From JBIICS01 sp044238735 (GTDB lineage: Bacteria; Bacteroidota; Bacteroidia; UBA4408), in the NCBI GenBank assembly GCA_044238735.1, contig JBIICS010000162.1, forward strand, positions 1 through 5,948: DNA of 5,948 nucleotides, written 5' to 3'. The translations under genes were made by a program, and so were the position numbers. This document shows positions 1 through 5,792 of this stretch, piece by piece (position 1 is the stretch's first letter; every line of letters starts with the position of its first letter). The notes under the pieces were generated by a model. That model had not been told where the DNA came from, did not search any database, and was given only the letters and a program-made list of their open reading frames with translations.

Positions 1-1082
1 AAGAGAAGGTAATTATTGAAAGTAGAGATAAAACCAAGAGCCCACAAATTAATATTATTTCTGGTAACGAAACTATACGTTCATACAACATTCCTGTTGG
101 TGCTCATATTGTAGTAAATGATAAGGATAAAATTGAGGCTGGTCAGATACTTGTTAAGATTCCGAGAGCTACTGGAAAATCGGGTGATATTACGGGAGGT
201 TTACCACGTGTAACTGAATTATTTGAAGCGCGTAACCCTTCTAATCCGGCAGTTGTTTCCGAAATAGATGGTATTGTATCTTTTGGTAAAATTAAACGTG
301 GTAATCGCGAAATTAAAGTTGAAGCAAAGACGGGTGAAACAAGAGTATATCTGGTTCCATTGTCTAAACATATTTTAGTTCAGGAAAACGATTTTACTAA
401 AGCTGGTGCTCCGCTTTCTGAGGGTGCTATTACTCCTGATGATATCTTATCAATTAAAGGTCCAACGGCCGTTCAGGAATATTTAGTAAATGAAATTCAA
501 GAGGTTTACCGTTTGCAAGGTGTTAAAATTAACGATAAACATTTTGAAGTAATTGTTCGCCAAATGATGCGTAAAGTAGAGATTTTAGATGCTGGTGATA
601 CTAAATTCCTGGAGAGACAAATTGTTAATAAGGCAGAATTTATGGAAGAGAACGATTCATTATTTGGTAAAGTAGTGGTTGTTGATCCTGCTGATTCGGA
701 CAATCTAAAAGCGGGTCAAATTATTACTGCTCGTAAATTACGTGATGAAAACTCTATGCTTAAGCGTAAGGACAGAAAACAAGTAATTGCTCGTGATGCT
801 GTTCCTGCTACCGCAGTTCAAATTTTACAAGGAATTACTAAAGCCTCGTTACAAACCGATAGTTGGATTTCTGCGGCATCGTTCCAGGAAACGACTAAAG
901 TTTTAAATGAAGCAGCAGTTAACGGTAAAATTGATGATCTTAAAGGATTAAAGGAAAACGTAATTGTAGGGCATTTAATTCCTGCTGGTACAGGTATTAG
1001 AGACTACGATAAGTTAGTAGTTGGTTCGAAAGAAGAATACGAACTCCTAATGTCTACTAAGTCAGAAGCGGAAGTAGAATAA
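1..1082 (+). CDS. rpoC: DNA-directed RNA polymerase subunit beta' (C-terminal part, 5' end cut by window)
   Basis: This is the last 359 residues of the largest catalytic subunit of bacterial RNA polymerase; the reading frame begins at base 3 and runs without interruption to TAA at 1080-1082. The catalytic NADFDGD motif and the main trigger-loop region lie upstream of the window. Visible landmarks, numbered within the fragment, are DITGGLPRVTELFEAR at 62-77, the very conserved block YLVNEIQEVYRLQGVKIND at 160-178 with IEVIVRQM-like sequence after it, LQGITKAS at 275-282, SAASFQETT at 290-298 and LKENVIVGHLIPAGTG at 316-331. These match the C-terminal end of E. coli RpoC block by block. The stretch at about 215-270 is longer than in E. 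coli, which I believe is normal for this phylum. A TTG at 360 is an internal codon, not a start. The tail after the last conserved block is short and acidic. A strong terminator follows 13 bases after the stop. Confidence 0.98.
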   Translation, partial: EKVIIESRDKTKSPQINIISGNETIRSYNIPVGAHIVVNDKDKIEAGQILVKIPRATGKSGDITGGLPRVTELFEARNPSNPAVVSEIDGIVSFGKIKRGNREIKVEAKTGETRVYLVPLSKHILVQENDFTKAGAPLSEGAITPDDILSIKGPTAVQEYLVNEIQEVYRLQGVKINDKHFEVIVRQMMRKVEILDAGDTKFLERQIVNKAEFMEENDSLFGKVVVVDPADSDNLKAGQIITARKLRDENSMLKRKDRKQVIARDAVPATAVQILQGITKASLQTDSWISAASFQETTKVLNEAAVNGKIDDLKGLKENVIVGHLIPAGTGIRDYDKLVVGSKEEYELLMSTKSEAEVE

Positions 1083-1094
1083 TAATCAAATTAT

Positions 1095-1123
1095 AAATCC
1101 CCCTGTAAAGGGGGATTTTTTTT
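1095..1123 (+). terminator. Intrinsic terminator after rpoC
   Basis: A perfect 9-bp inverted repeat, AAATCCCCC (1095-1103) and GGGGGATTT (1110-1118), encloses a 6-base loop and runs into a T tract ending at 1123. Five consecutive G:C pairs followed by T's is the classical Rho-independent form. It starts 12 bases after the rpoC stop, so it should end the rpoBC transcript. It also stands only 11 bases before the next start codon, so any readthrough mRNA carries this hairpin directly at the ribosome-binding region of the DUF3467 gene. Confidence 0.9.
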
Positions 1124-1134
1124 AAGTAAGCAAT

Positions 1135-1464
1135 ATGGAAAATAATCAGAACGAAAATCAGTTAAATATAGAATTATCAGAGGAGATAGCCGAAGGCACG
1201 TACAGTAACCTCGCAATTATCACCCATTCTAGTAGCGAATTTGTTGTAGATTTTATAAAAGTTATGCCCGGTGTACCGAAGGCTAAAGTAAAATCTCGCA
1301 TAGTATTAACCCCTCAACACGCCAAACGCTTAATGATGGCACTTCGTGATAATATTTCAAAATTTGAGCAGGTAAACGGAACTATAAAAGATAATGGTGA
1401 AATGCCAGGTGGTGGTGCTACCGCTTTCCCACTAACCTTTGGTGGACCTGCAGGACAAGCCTAA
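1135..1464 (+). CDS. DUF3467 family protein
   Basis: This is a 109-residue soluble protein with no signal peptide or membrane segment. I recognise it as DUF3467, a family of unknown function often found directly after rpoC in Bacteroidota. The core is at about residues 20-85: EGTYSNLAIITHSSSEFVVD at 20-39, the PGVPKAKVKSRIVLTPQHAK stretch at 45-64, and a helix MMALRDNISKFEQVNG at 67-82. The first 20 residues are polar and the last 20 (from G88) are rich in Gly, Pro and Ala and probably disordered. The ATG at 1135 is the only possible start in frame, since a stop lies at 1123-1125. There is no strong Shine-Dalgarno site, only a weak AAGTAAG about 5 bases before the ATG. With terminators on both sides it may be a single-gene unit fed by readthrough from rpoC or by a promoter inside the rpoC 3' end. 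I cannot assign a biochemical function. Confidence 0.9.
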   Translation: MENNQNENQLNIELSEEIAEGTYSNLAIITHSSSEFVVDFIKVMPGVPKAKVKSRIVLTPQHAKRLMMALRDNISKFEQVNGTIKDNGEMPGGGATAFPLTFGGPAGQA

Positions 1465-1469
1465 TAGTT

Positions 1470-1494
1470 AACCCCGCAATCTGCGGGGTTTTTT
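1470..1494 (+). terminator. Intrinsic terminator after the DUF3467 gene
   Basis: A perfect 9-bp stem, AACCCCGCA (1470-1478) with TGCGGGGTT (1482-1490), has a 3-base loop and continues into a run of six T's (1489-1494). It begins five bases after the TAA stop at 1462-1464. The GC-rich stem and T tract make a strong Rho-independent terminator on the + strand. It separates the rpoC/DUF3467 block from the surE-lpxB run, so the latter needs its own promoter in the 88 bases that follow. Confidence 0.92.
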
Positions 1495-1532
1495 ATTGTG
1501 AGTAAGTGTGTTAATCTTTTTGCGACACCTTA

Positions 1533-1561
1533 TTAATAAAGTGATTTTAATTATTTATAAT
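1533..1561 (+). promoter_or_regulatory. Possible promoter for the surE-lpxB run (weak)
   Basis: A transcription start is expected between the terminator ending at 1494 and the surE start at 1583. The best box I see is an exact TATAAT at 1556-1561, with TTAATA at 1533-1538 as a poor -35 partner 17 bases upstream. The region is so AT-rich that a TATAAT can arise by chance. The Bacteroidota-type consensus (TTTG, about 20 bases, TAnnTTTG) is not convincingly matched: TTTG occurs at 1519-1522, but no good TAnnTTTG lies at the right distance. This is a candidate only. Confidence 0.25.
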
Positions 1562-1582
1562 TTCATGATGTAGACAAAAAAA

Positions 1583-2347
1583 ATGAGTAAAAGACCCTTG
1601 ATATTAGTAACTAATGATGATGGTTACACAGCAAGCGGCATCAGAAATTTAATAGATGCTGCAAAAAAATACGGCGATGTAATTGTAGTAGCACCCGATA
1701 AACCTCAAAGTGGCATGGGGCATGCAATTACTATTAACAATACATTGCGTTTACAGGAGATTGAAGTTAATGACGTTTACCGCGAATATGCCTGTTCGGG
1801 AACTCCTGTAGATTGTGTAAAATTGGCCATTGCAAATATTTTAAAACGTAAACCAGACTTAATACTATCCGGTATTAATCATGGTTCTAATTCCTCTATT
1901 AGTGTTATTTACTCCGGCACCATGAGTGCAGCTGTTGAGGGTGCTATTGAAGGAATACCCTCGGTTGGTTTCTCTTTATGCGATTACTCTATTAATGCTA
2001 ATTTTAGTGCCTGTTTGCCTCATGTGGAAAAAGTGATTAAACATGTTTTAGAAAACGGTTTAGAAAATGGTACTTGTTTAAATGTAAATTTTCCAAAATA
2101 TAAAGGGGAACCTTATAAGGGAATTAAAATATGCCGACAGGCAAAAGCAGTTTGGATTGAAAAATTTGATGAAAGACACGACCCCAATGGCAGACCCTAT
2201 TACTGGCTAACGGGTTATTTGCAAAATCCGGATAAAGAAAATGATACTGATGAATTTGCTTTAAGCGATTATTACGTATCGGTTGTTCCTACTCAGTATG
2301 ATTTAACCGCTTATCAGGCAATTCAAAAATTAAAACCACTCGAATAA
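1583..2347 (+). CDS. surE: 5'/3'-nucleotidase SurE
   Basis: SurE is a divalent-metal-dependent phosphatase that removes phosphate from nucleoside 5'- and 3'-monophosphates, and in some species acts on short polyphosphates; it works in the cytoplasm. The 254 residues match the usual size of about 250. The signature motifs are clear. NDDG at 11-14 supplies the two metal-binding aspartates D12 and D13. APDKPQSGMGHA at 37-48 carries S43, the third ligand in the family. The CSGTPVDCVKLA block is at 71-82. SGINHGSN at 96-103 carries N99, the fourth ligand, and YSGTMSAAVEG at 110-120 closes the active-site region. The C-terminal part (about 185-250) is the less conserved dimer/tetramer arm and ends normally. 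The ATG at 1583 follows a run of eight A's, typical of weak-SD Bacteroidota starts, and it places the NDDG motif at the normal distance from the N terminus. The stop TAA (2345-2347) shares its last A with the next gene's ATG. It is the first gene of the run. Confidence 0.96.
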   Translation: MSKRPLILVTNDDGYTASGIRNLIDAAKKYGDVIVVAPDKPQSGMGHAITINNTLRLQEIEVNDVYREYACSGTPVDCVKLAIANILKRKPDLILSGINHGSNSSISVIYSGTMSAAVEGAIEGIPSVGFSLCDYSINANFSACLPHVEKVIKHVLENGLENGTCLNVNFPKYKGEPYKGIKICRQAKAVWIEKFDERHDPNGRPYYWLTGYLQNPDKENDTDEFALSDYYVSVVPTQYDLTAYQAIQKLKPLE

Positions 2348-2637
2348 TGCTAAATAAAAATAATAAATGGTGGGTAGGTTTAATGGCAGGCTTTATTTCT
2401 CCTGTTATAGCCTTTTTAGTTTATTATAGTTTAAACTATAGTCATATGGGCATGTATAAGTTTTTTCGTTATTTAATTAATGGAAATATTTATACCCAGC
2501 TAATGAGCTTGTGCGTAATAGCTAATTTACCTATGTTTTTTATATTTATTCAGTTTCATATGTATAATTCAGCCAGAGGCGTGGTATTAATGACTATCGT
2601 TTATACAGTTGCAAATTTTATTTTAAAGATTGTTTAA
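2347..2637 (+). CDS. Small three-helix membrane protein, function unknown
   Basis: I do not recognise this 96-residue protein as a named family. It is strongly hydrophobic with three likely membrane helices: about 8-29 (begins WWVGLMAGF, contains P19), about 50-70 (contains N60, P62 and FFIFIQF) and about 77-95 (begins RGVVLMTIV). The loop between helices 1 and 2 (about 30-49) is Tyr-rich and carries K38 and R41. There is no cleavable signal peptide; the short N terminus NKNNK is basic, which suggests it faces the cytoplasm. The gene is real by context: its ATG overlaps the surE stop by one base and its TAA (2635-2637) overlaps the lpxB ATG by one base, so it is probably translated by coupling with both. 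The placement next to lpxB suggests, without proving, an inner-membrane role linked to the envelope. No catalytic motif is visible. Confidence 0.85.
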   Translation: MLNKNNKWWVGLMAGFISPVIAFLVYYSLNYSHMGMYKFFRYLINGNIYTQLMSLCVIANLPMFFIFIQFHMYNSARGVVLMTIVYTVANFILKIV

Positions 2638-3752
2638 TGAAACTTTATGTAATTAGCGGAGAAGCTTCGGGTGATTTACATGGTTCTAATTTATTAAAGG
2701 AACTATATAAAAAACAACCCGGGCTTAATATTAGAGCATGGGGTGGTAATTTAATGAAAGAACAAGGTGCTGTTCTGGTTAAACACTATAAAGACTTAGC
2801 TTTTATGGGGTTTATCGAAGTTGTAAGCAATCTTAAAACAATTTTAAATAATATCGATTTTTGTAAAAAAGACATTTTAGCGTTTAATCCGGATTTAATA
2901 ATTCTAATTGATTATCCTGGTTTTAATTTAAGGATTGCTGAGTTTGCAAAAAACAAAGGTTTTAAGGTGGTATATTATATTAGCCCTCAGGTTTGGGCAT
3001 GGAAACAAAACAGAGTCTATAAAATTAAAAAGGTGGTAGACAAAATGTTATGTATTCTTCCTTTCGAAAAAGAATTTTATGCCAAATTTAATTTTAATGT
3101 TGCCTATGTTGGTCATCCGCTTTTAGATGCTATCTATAATTTTAAAATGCATAATGCAATTAGTCAAGAAGATTTTTTAAATAAACATAATTTAAATAAT
3201 AAGCCTATTATAGCATTGCTTCCCGGTAGCAGATATCAGGAAATTAATGTTAAGTTAAAGTATATGTGTTCGGTTGTAAAGCATTTTAGTAATTTTCAGT
3301 TTGTAATTGCAGGTGCACCTTCAATTAGTGAAAAAGCTTACGAACATTATCTTAATAACAATGTTAAAATAATCTATAACGACACCTACAATTTGCTCAA
3401 TAACGCTAGAGCTGCACTAGTAACTAGCGGAACCGCTACATTGGAAACAGCCTTGTTTAAGGTTCCGGAAGTTGTCTGTTATAAGGGATCTAAAATTTCA
3501 TATCAAATAGCCAAACGGCTGATAAAAGTCAAATTTATTTCGTTGGTAAATTTAATAATGAATAAAGAGATTGTTAAAGAATTAATTCAAAACGAGCTTA
3601 CCGAAAAAAATCTTGTATTACAGCTATCAAGTATTATTGAAGAGGGGGGGGATAGACAAAAAATGTTATCTGCTTATAATGAAGTGGAAAAAGCATTGGG
3701 CGGTGTTGGTGCTTCCGAAAGAGCAGCTTACGAAATTCTTTCGCTGAAATAA
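2637..3752 (+). CDS. lpxB: Lipid-A-disaccharide synthase
   Basis: LpxB is a GT19-family inverting glycosyltransferase. It joins UDP-2,3-diacylglucosamine and 2,3-diacylglucosamine-1-phosphate (lipid X) to give the tetra-acyl lipid A disaccharide on the cytoplasmic face of the inner membrane. The 371 residues fit the family size of about 370-385. Motifs in order are GEASGD at 8-13, WGGNLM at 35-40, FMGFIEV at 56-62, IDYPGFNLR at 91-99 (D92 matches the catalytic Asp of the family), SPQVWAWK at 116-123, VGHP at 158-161, LLPGSR at 194-199 (nucleotide-sugar side) and TSGTATLE at 263-270. The C terminus GASERAAYEIL is also family-like. The start is fixed by the GEASGD position and by the one-base TAATG overlap with the preceding gene. 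Codons 336-339 contain eight consecutive G's (3644-3651), unusual in this AT-rich gene; the frame is intact there because the conserved C terminus follows. The SpoIID-like gene begins four bases after the stop. Confidence 0.97.
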   Translation: MKLYVISGEASGDLHGSNLLKELYKKQPGLNIRAWGGNLMKEQGAVLVKHYKDLAFMGFIEVVSNLKTILNNIDFCKKDILAFNPDLIILIDYPGFNLRIAEFAKNKGFKVVYYISPQVWAWKQNRVYKIKKVVDKMLCILPFEKEFYAKFNFNVAYVGHPLLDAIYNFKMHNAISQEDFLNKHNLNNKPIIALLPGSRYQEINVKLKYMCSVVKHFSNFQFVIAGAPSISEKAYEHYLNNNVKIIYNDTYNLLNNARAALVTSGTATLETALFKVPEVVCYKGSKISYQIAKRLIKVKFISLVNLIMNKEIVKELIQNELTEKNLVLQLSSIIEEGGDRQKMLSAYNEVEKALGGVGASERAAYEILSLK

Positions 3753-3756
3753 CAGA

Positions 3757-4917
3757 ATGAAAAAGTTATTTGGGATCATATTTTTTTTAATTTCTTTTAG
3801 CTTTTATACTAAAGCTAATCTTCGTGATACCGTTAAAGTATCTTTGTTGCTGGACTTAAAAATTTCCAAACTTTTAATATCGCATGAAATTGGTGCGTAT
3901 CAAATATGGATTGATAATAGACTAATTGCCGATTCTTGTAAAGACTTTATTTATCAAATTTCTATGGAAAACGATAGTATATTCATGGTAAATGAACATA
4001 AAGAGGTTTGCAAGGGTAAATCTCTTTTTTTTAAATCTCTTGAACACAAAGGTAATATTAAGTTAAAACCGGTATCGCCAAATAAATCTATCAGAAGTTA
4101 TGGTGATGATATATTAATTAAACCGGGATATAAAGGTTTTAAAATAATCAATTTAGTATCTATTGAAGATTATGTTGCAGGTGTTGTAGAAAGTGAAGTT
4201 GGCACTAAGGCTCCTTTTGAATATTATAAGGTACAAAGTATATTATGCAGAACTTATGCCTTAAGTCATATTCGCAGGCACGATTCTGAAGGATATAACT
4301 TATGTGATAATGTTCATTGTCAGGTTTATTTCGGTAAACAGCACCGCAATGTTTTAATTGAGAAGGCCACCCTTGAAACTAAAAACCAGGTACTTGTAGA
4401 TTATCAGAATCAATTAATAATTGCTGCTTTTCATAGTAACAGCGGTGGTCAAACGGTTAACTGCGAAGATGTTTGGAATCACCCTAAATCTTATTTAAAA
4501 TCGGTGCCCGACAGCTTTAGTTTAAAGGGTAGAAATGCTACATGGCAAAAAACTTTTACTAAACAGCAGTGGTTTGATTATTTTCATAAAAAATATAAAT
4601 TAACAGATACCTCTTGTTGCCCCGAAATATTTAATTTTACATGTAATCAGCGGGAGATATACTTTAATAAATCACATAATGTTTTATTAAAAGATATGCG
4701 TACCGATTTGGGTTTAAAATCTACTTTTTTTAATGTTCGTTTAACCGGAGACTCGGTAATTCTTAATGGCTTTGGATATGGCCATGGAGTGGGTCTTAGC
4801 CAGGAAGGAGCAATATATATGTCTAAACTTGGTTACGACTACAAAGAAATTATCCATTATTATTATAAAAATGTTAATCTCCTCGATTTACACATGCTAG
4901 ATTTTTTTAAAGAGTGA
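3757..4917 (+). CDS. Secreted SpoIID/LytB-domain protein, probable peptidoglycan lytic enzyme
   Basis: This 386-residue protein has an N-terminal signal sequence: basic MKK, a hydrophobic core at about 4-17 and a likely cleavage near TKA-N at 18-21. It should therefore act in the periplasm or at the cell surface. Residues about 22-125 are a poorly conserved N-terminal part. The SpoIID/LytB domain spans about 130-373: IEDYVAGVVESEVG at 136-149 (E147 aligns best with the catalytic Glu of SpoIID), KVQSILCRTYALSH at 158-171, the C-x4-CQVYFG block at 183-193, AFHSNSGGQT at 224-233, W240, YLKSV at 246-250, and the C-terminal GFGYGHGVGLSQEGA at 338-352 followed by a Tyr-rich end of the domain. SpoIID of Bacillus is a lytic transglycosylase that cuts glycan strands stripped of stem peptides; related Bacteroidota proteins are not involved in sporulation and their substrate is not settled. 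Nine cysteines (61, 85, 164, 183, 188, 236, 287, 288, 296) are many for an exported protein and may form disulfides or bind metal. It lies four bases after lpxB, so it is probably co-transcribed with it. Confidence 0.9.
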   Translation: MKKLFGIIFFLISFSFYTKANLRDTVKVSLLLDLKISKLLISHEIGAYQIWIDNRLIADSCKDFIYQISMENDSIFMVNEHKEVCKGKSLFFKSLEHKGNIKLKPVSPNKSIRSYGDDILIKPGYKGFKIINLVSIEDYVAGVVESEVGTKAPFEYYKVQSILCRTYALSHIRRHDSEGYNLCDNVHCQVYFGKQHRNVLIEKATLETKNQVLVDYQNQLIIAAFHSNSGGQTVNCEDVWNHPKSYLKSVPDSFSLKGRNATWQKTFTKQQWFDYFHKKYKLTDTSCCPEIFNFTCNQREIYFNKSHNVLLKDMRTDLGLKSTFFNVRLTGDSVILNGFGYGHGVGLSQEGAIYMSKLGYDYKEIIHYYYKNVNLLDLHMLDFFKE

Positions 4918-4926
4918 TTTGGTGTT

Positions 4927-4953
4927 TAAAATAGGTTTATAAAAACTATTTTA
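4927..4953. terminator. AT-rich inverted repeat between convergent genes, possible bidirectional terminator
   Basis: TAAAATAG (4927-4934) and CTATTTTA (4946-4953) form a perfect 8-bp inverted repeat with an 11-base AT-rich loop, filling almost all of the 37 bases between two convergent genes. Position and symmetry suit a shared terminator. However, the stem has only one G:C pair and neither strand has a real T tract beyond the stem, so the hairpin would be weak and could be chance in such AT-rich DNA. Confidence 0.4.
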
Positions 4954-4954
4954 C

Positions 4955-5728
4955 TTACGATTGTTGAATCCACAAAAGGGTATAAACAACCAAAAATTTC
5001 AGAATAAGTAATCCGTCTAAACCCATTAAATATAATTTGTCGCCTTGATCTGGTCTTGTTATATTAATTAATAATGAACCAATTATAAATAAAATAAAAT
5101 CTCCAATTAAGTAATAACCATGGGTATTAAACATCCAGCTAATAATAAAATACAGATTTAGCAATGTAATGGACAATACCCGGGTATCGTTCTCGTTTAA
5201 AATTTGAGGAATAGTTTTAAGCCAATTGGGGTCGCGGTTTAAATCTCTTAAATCAAAAGGGATAGTGATTGCTAAAACAAAAAGGAAATTTCGGATGAAA
5301 ATAAAAATTATTGGAAAATGCGGATACATTACATGAAAAGGAAAAGAAAGCGAATAAGCCCAAACAAATGCAATTAAAAAAGTCTTTATGTAAGGAATGT
5401 GTCTTAGCCCTATAAACAACCCCAATTTTAAGTTATACAAAGCCGAAATAATGATTACAGGAACTAAATAAAGAATTACAGTAAATCCACATTTAAAGGC
5501 AAAAAAAAGGGATAAAACCCCAGATATTGCAACAATAAATGGCAGTTGGGGTTTATAAATTTTATAAAATAAGTGCCTAGGCGAGTAGAATGGTTTTATA
5601 CTGGCGTTGTATCCAAAAAATCCTTGAAAATGATAGGCTAAATGTGTAGAAAAAAATAAGAGTAAAGCATAATTGATATCAAATAGTGAAATTGTTTTAT
5701 TTGCTAAAAGAGTACTTTCGAGTGCCAT
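4955..5728 (-). CDS. UbiA-superfamily-like polytopic membrane protein
   Basis: The open frame from the only in-frame ATG encodes 257 residues with about seven or eight membrane helices. It resembles UbiA-like prenyltransferase homologues that are common and uncharacterised in Bacteroidota: LRHIPYIKTFLIAFVWA at 108-124, the Asp-rich stretch IPFDLRDLNRD at 156-166 (D159, D162, D166), KTIP at 171-174 and the C-terminal LYLMGLDGLLIL at 232-243. In UbiA enzymes two Asp-rich motifs bind the Mg-diphosphate of the prenyl donor. Here only the second is present; where the first (NDxxDxxxD) would be expected there is GYNASIKPFYSPR (39-51), with no aspartate. Activity as a classical prenyltransferase is therefore doubtful. 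The ATG at 5728 may not be the true start: the frame stays open upstream to a stop at 5807-5809, and the extra residues (DHLIYGNFFIALGAF) look like the normal N terminus and first helix. It converges on the SpoIID-like gene. No specific substrate can be assigned. Confidence 0.8.
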   Translation of the reverse strand: MALESTLLANKTISLFDINYALLLFFSTHLAYHFQGFFGYNASIKPFYSPRHLFYKIYKPQLPFIVAISGVLSLFFAFKCGFTVILYLVPVIIISALYNLKLGLFIGLRHIPYIKTFLIAFVWAYSLSFPFHVMYPHFPIIFIFIRNFLFVLAITIPFDLRDLNRDPNWLKTIPQILNENDTRVLSITLLNLYFIISWMFNTHGYYLIGDFILFIIGSLLINITRPDQGDKLYLMGLDGLLILKFLVVYTLLWIQQS

Positions 5729-5792
5729 ACAAAAAGCACCAAGGGCAATAAAAAAATTGCCATAAATTAAATGGTCTTTTAGATTAAATGTT

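Noticed and set aside
360..362. TTG that could be read as the start of a 240-residue protein
   Set aside because: The same frame is open upstream to the window edge and encodes further conserved RpoC sequence, so this is an internal leucine codon.
506..703. A 65-codon open frame on the - strand inside rpoC
   Set aside because: It is fully antisense to strongly conserved rpoC codons and resembles no protein I know; it is a shadow of the real gene.
1519..1564. Bacteroidota-type promoter (TTTG, then TAnnTTTG) upstream of surE
   Set aside because: TTTG is present at 1519-1522, but no TAnnTTTG lies about 20 bases downstream; the nearest partial match, TAATTTC at 1558, is too far away.
1495..1582. 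Possible small RNA or riboswitch in the spacer before surE
   Set aside because: The stretch is AT-rich with no clear stem-loop beyond the DUF3467 terminator and no recognisable riboswitch core.
3781..3788. Eight-T run in the signal-sequence region of the SpoIID-like gene (and another at 4025-4032)
   Set aside because: T runs from Phe codons are expected in AT-rich DNA that encodes hydrophobic stretches; unlike the G tract they do not stand out from background.
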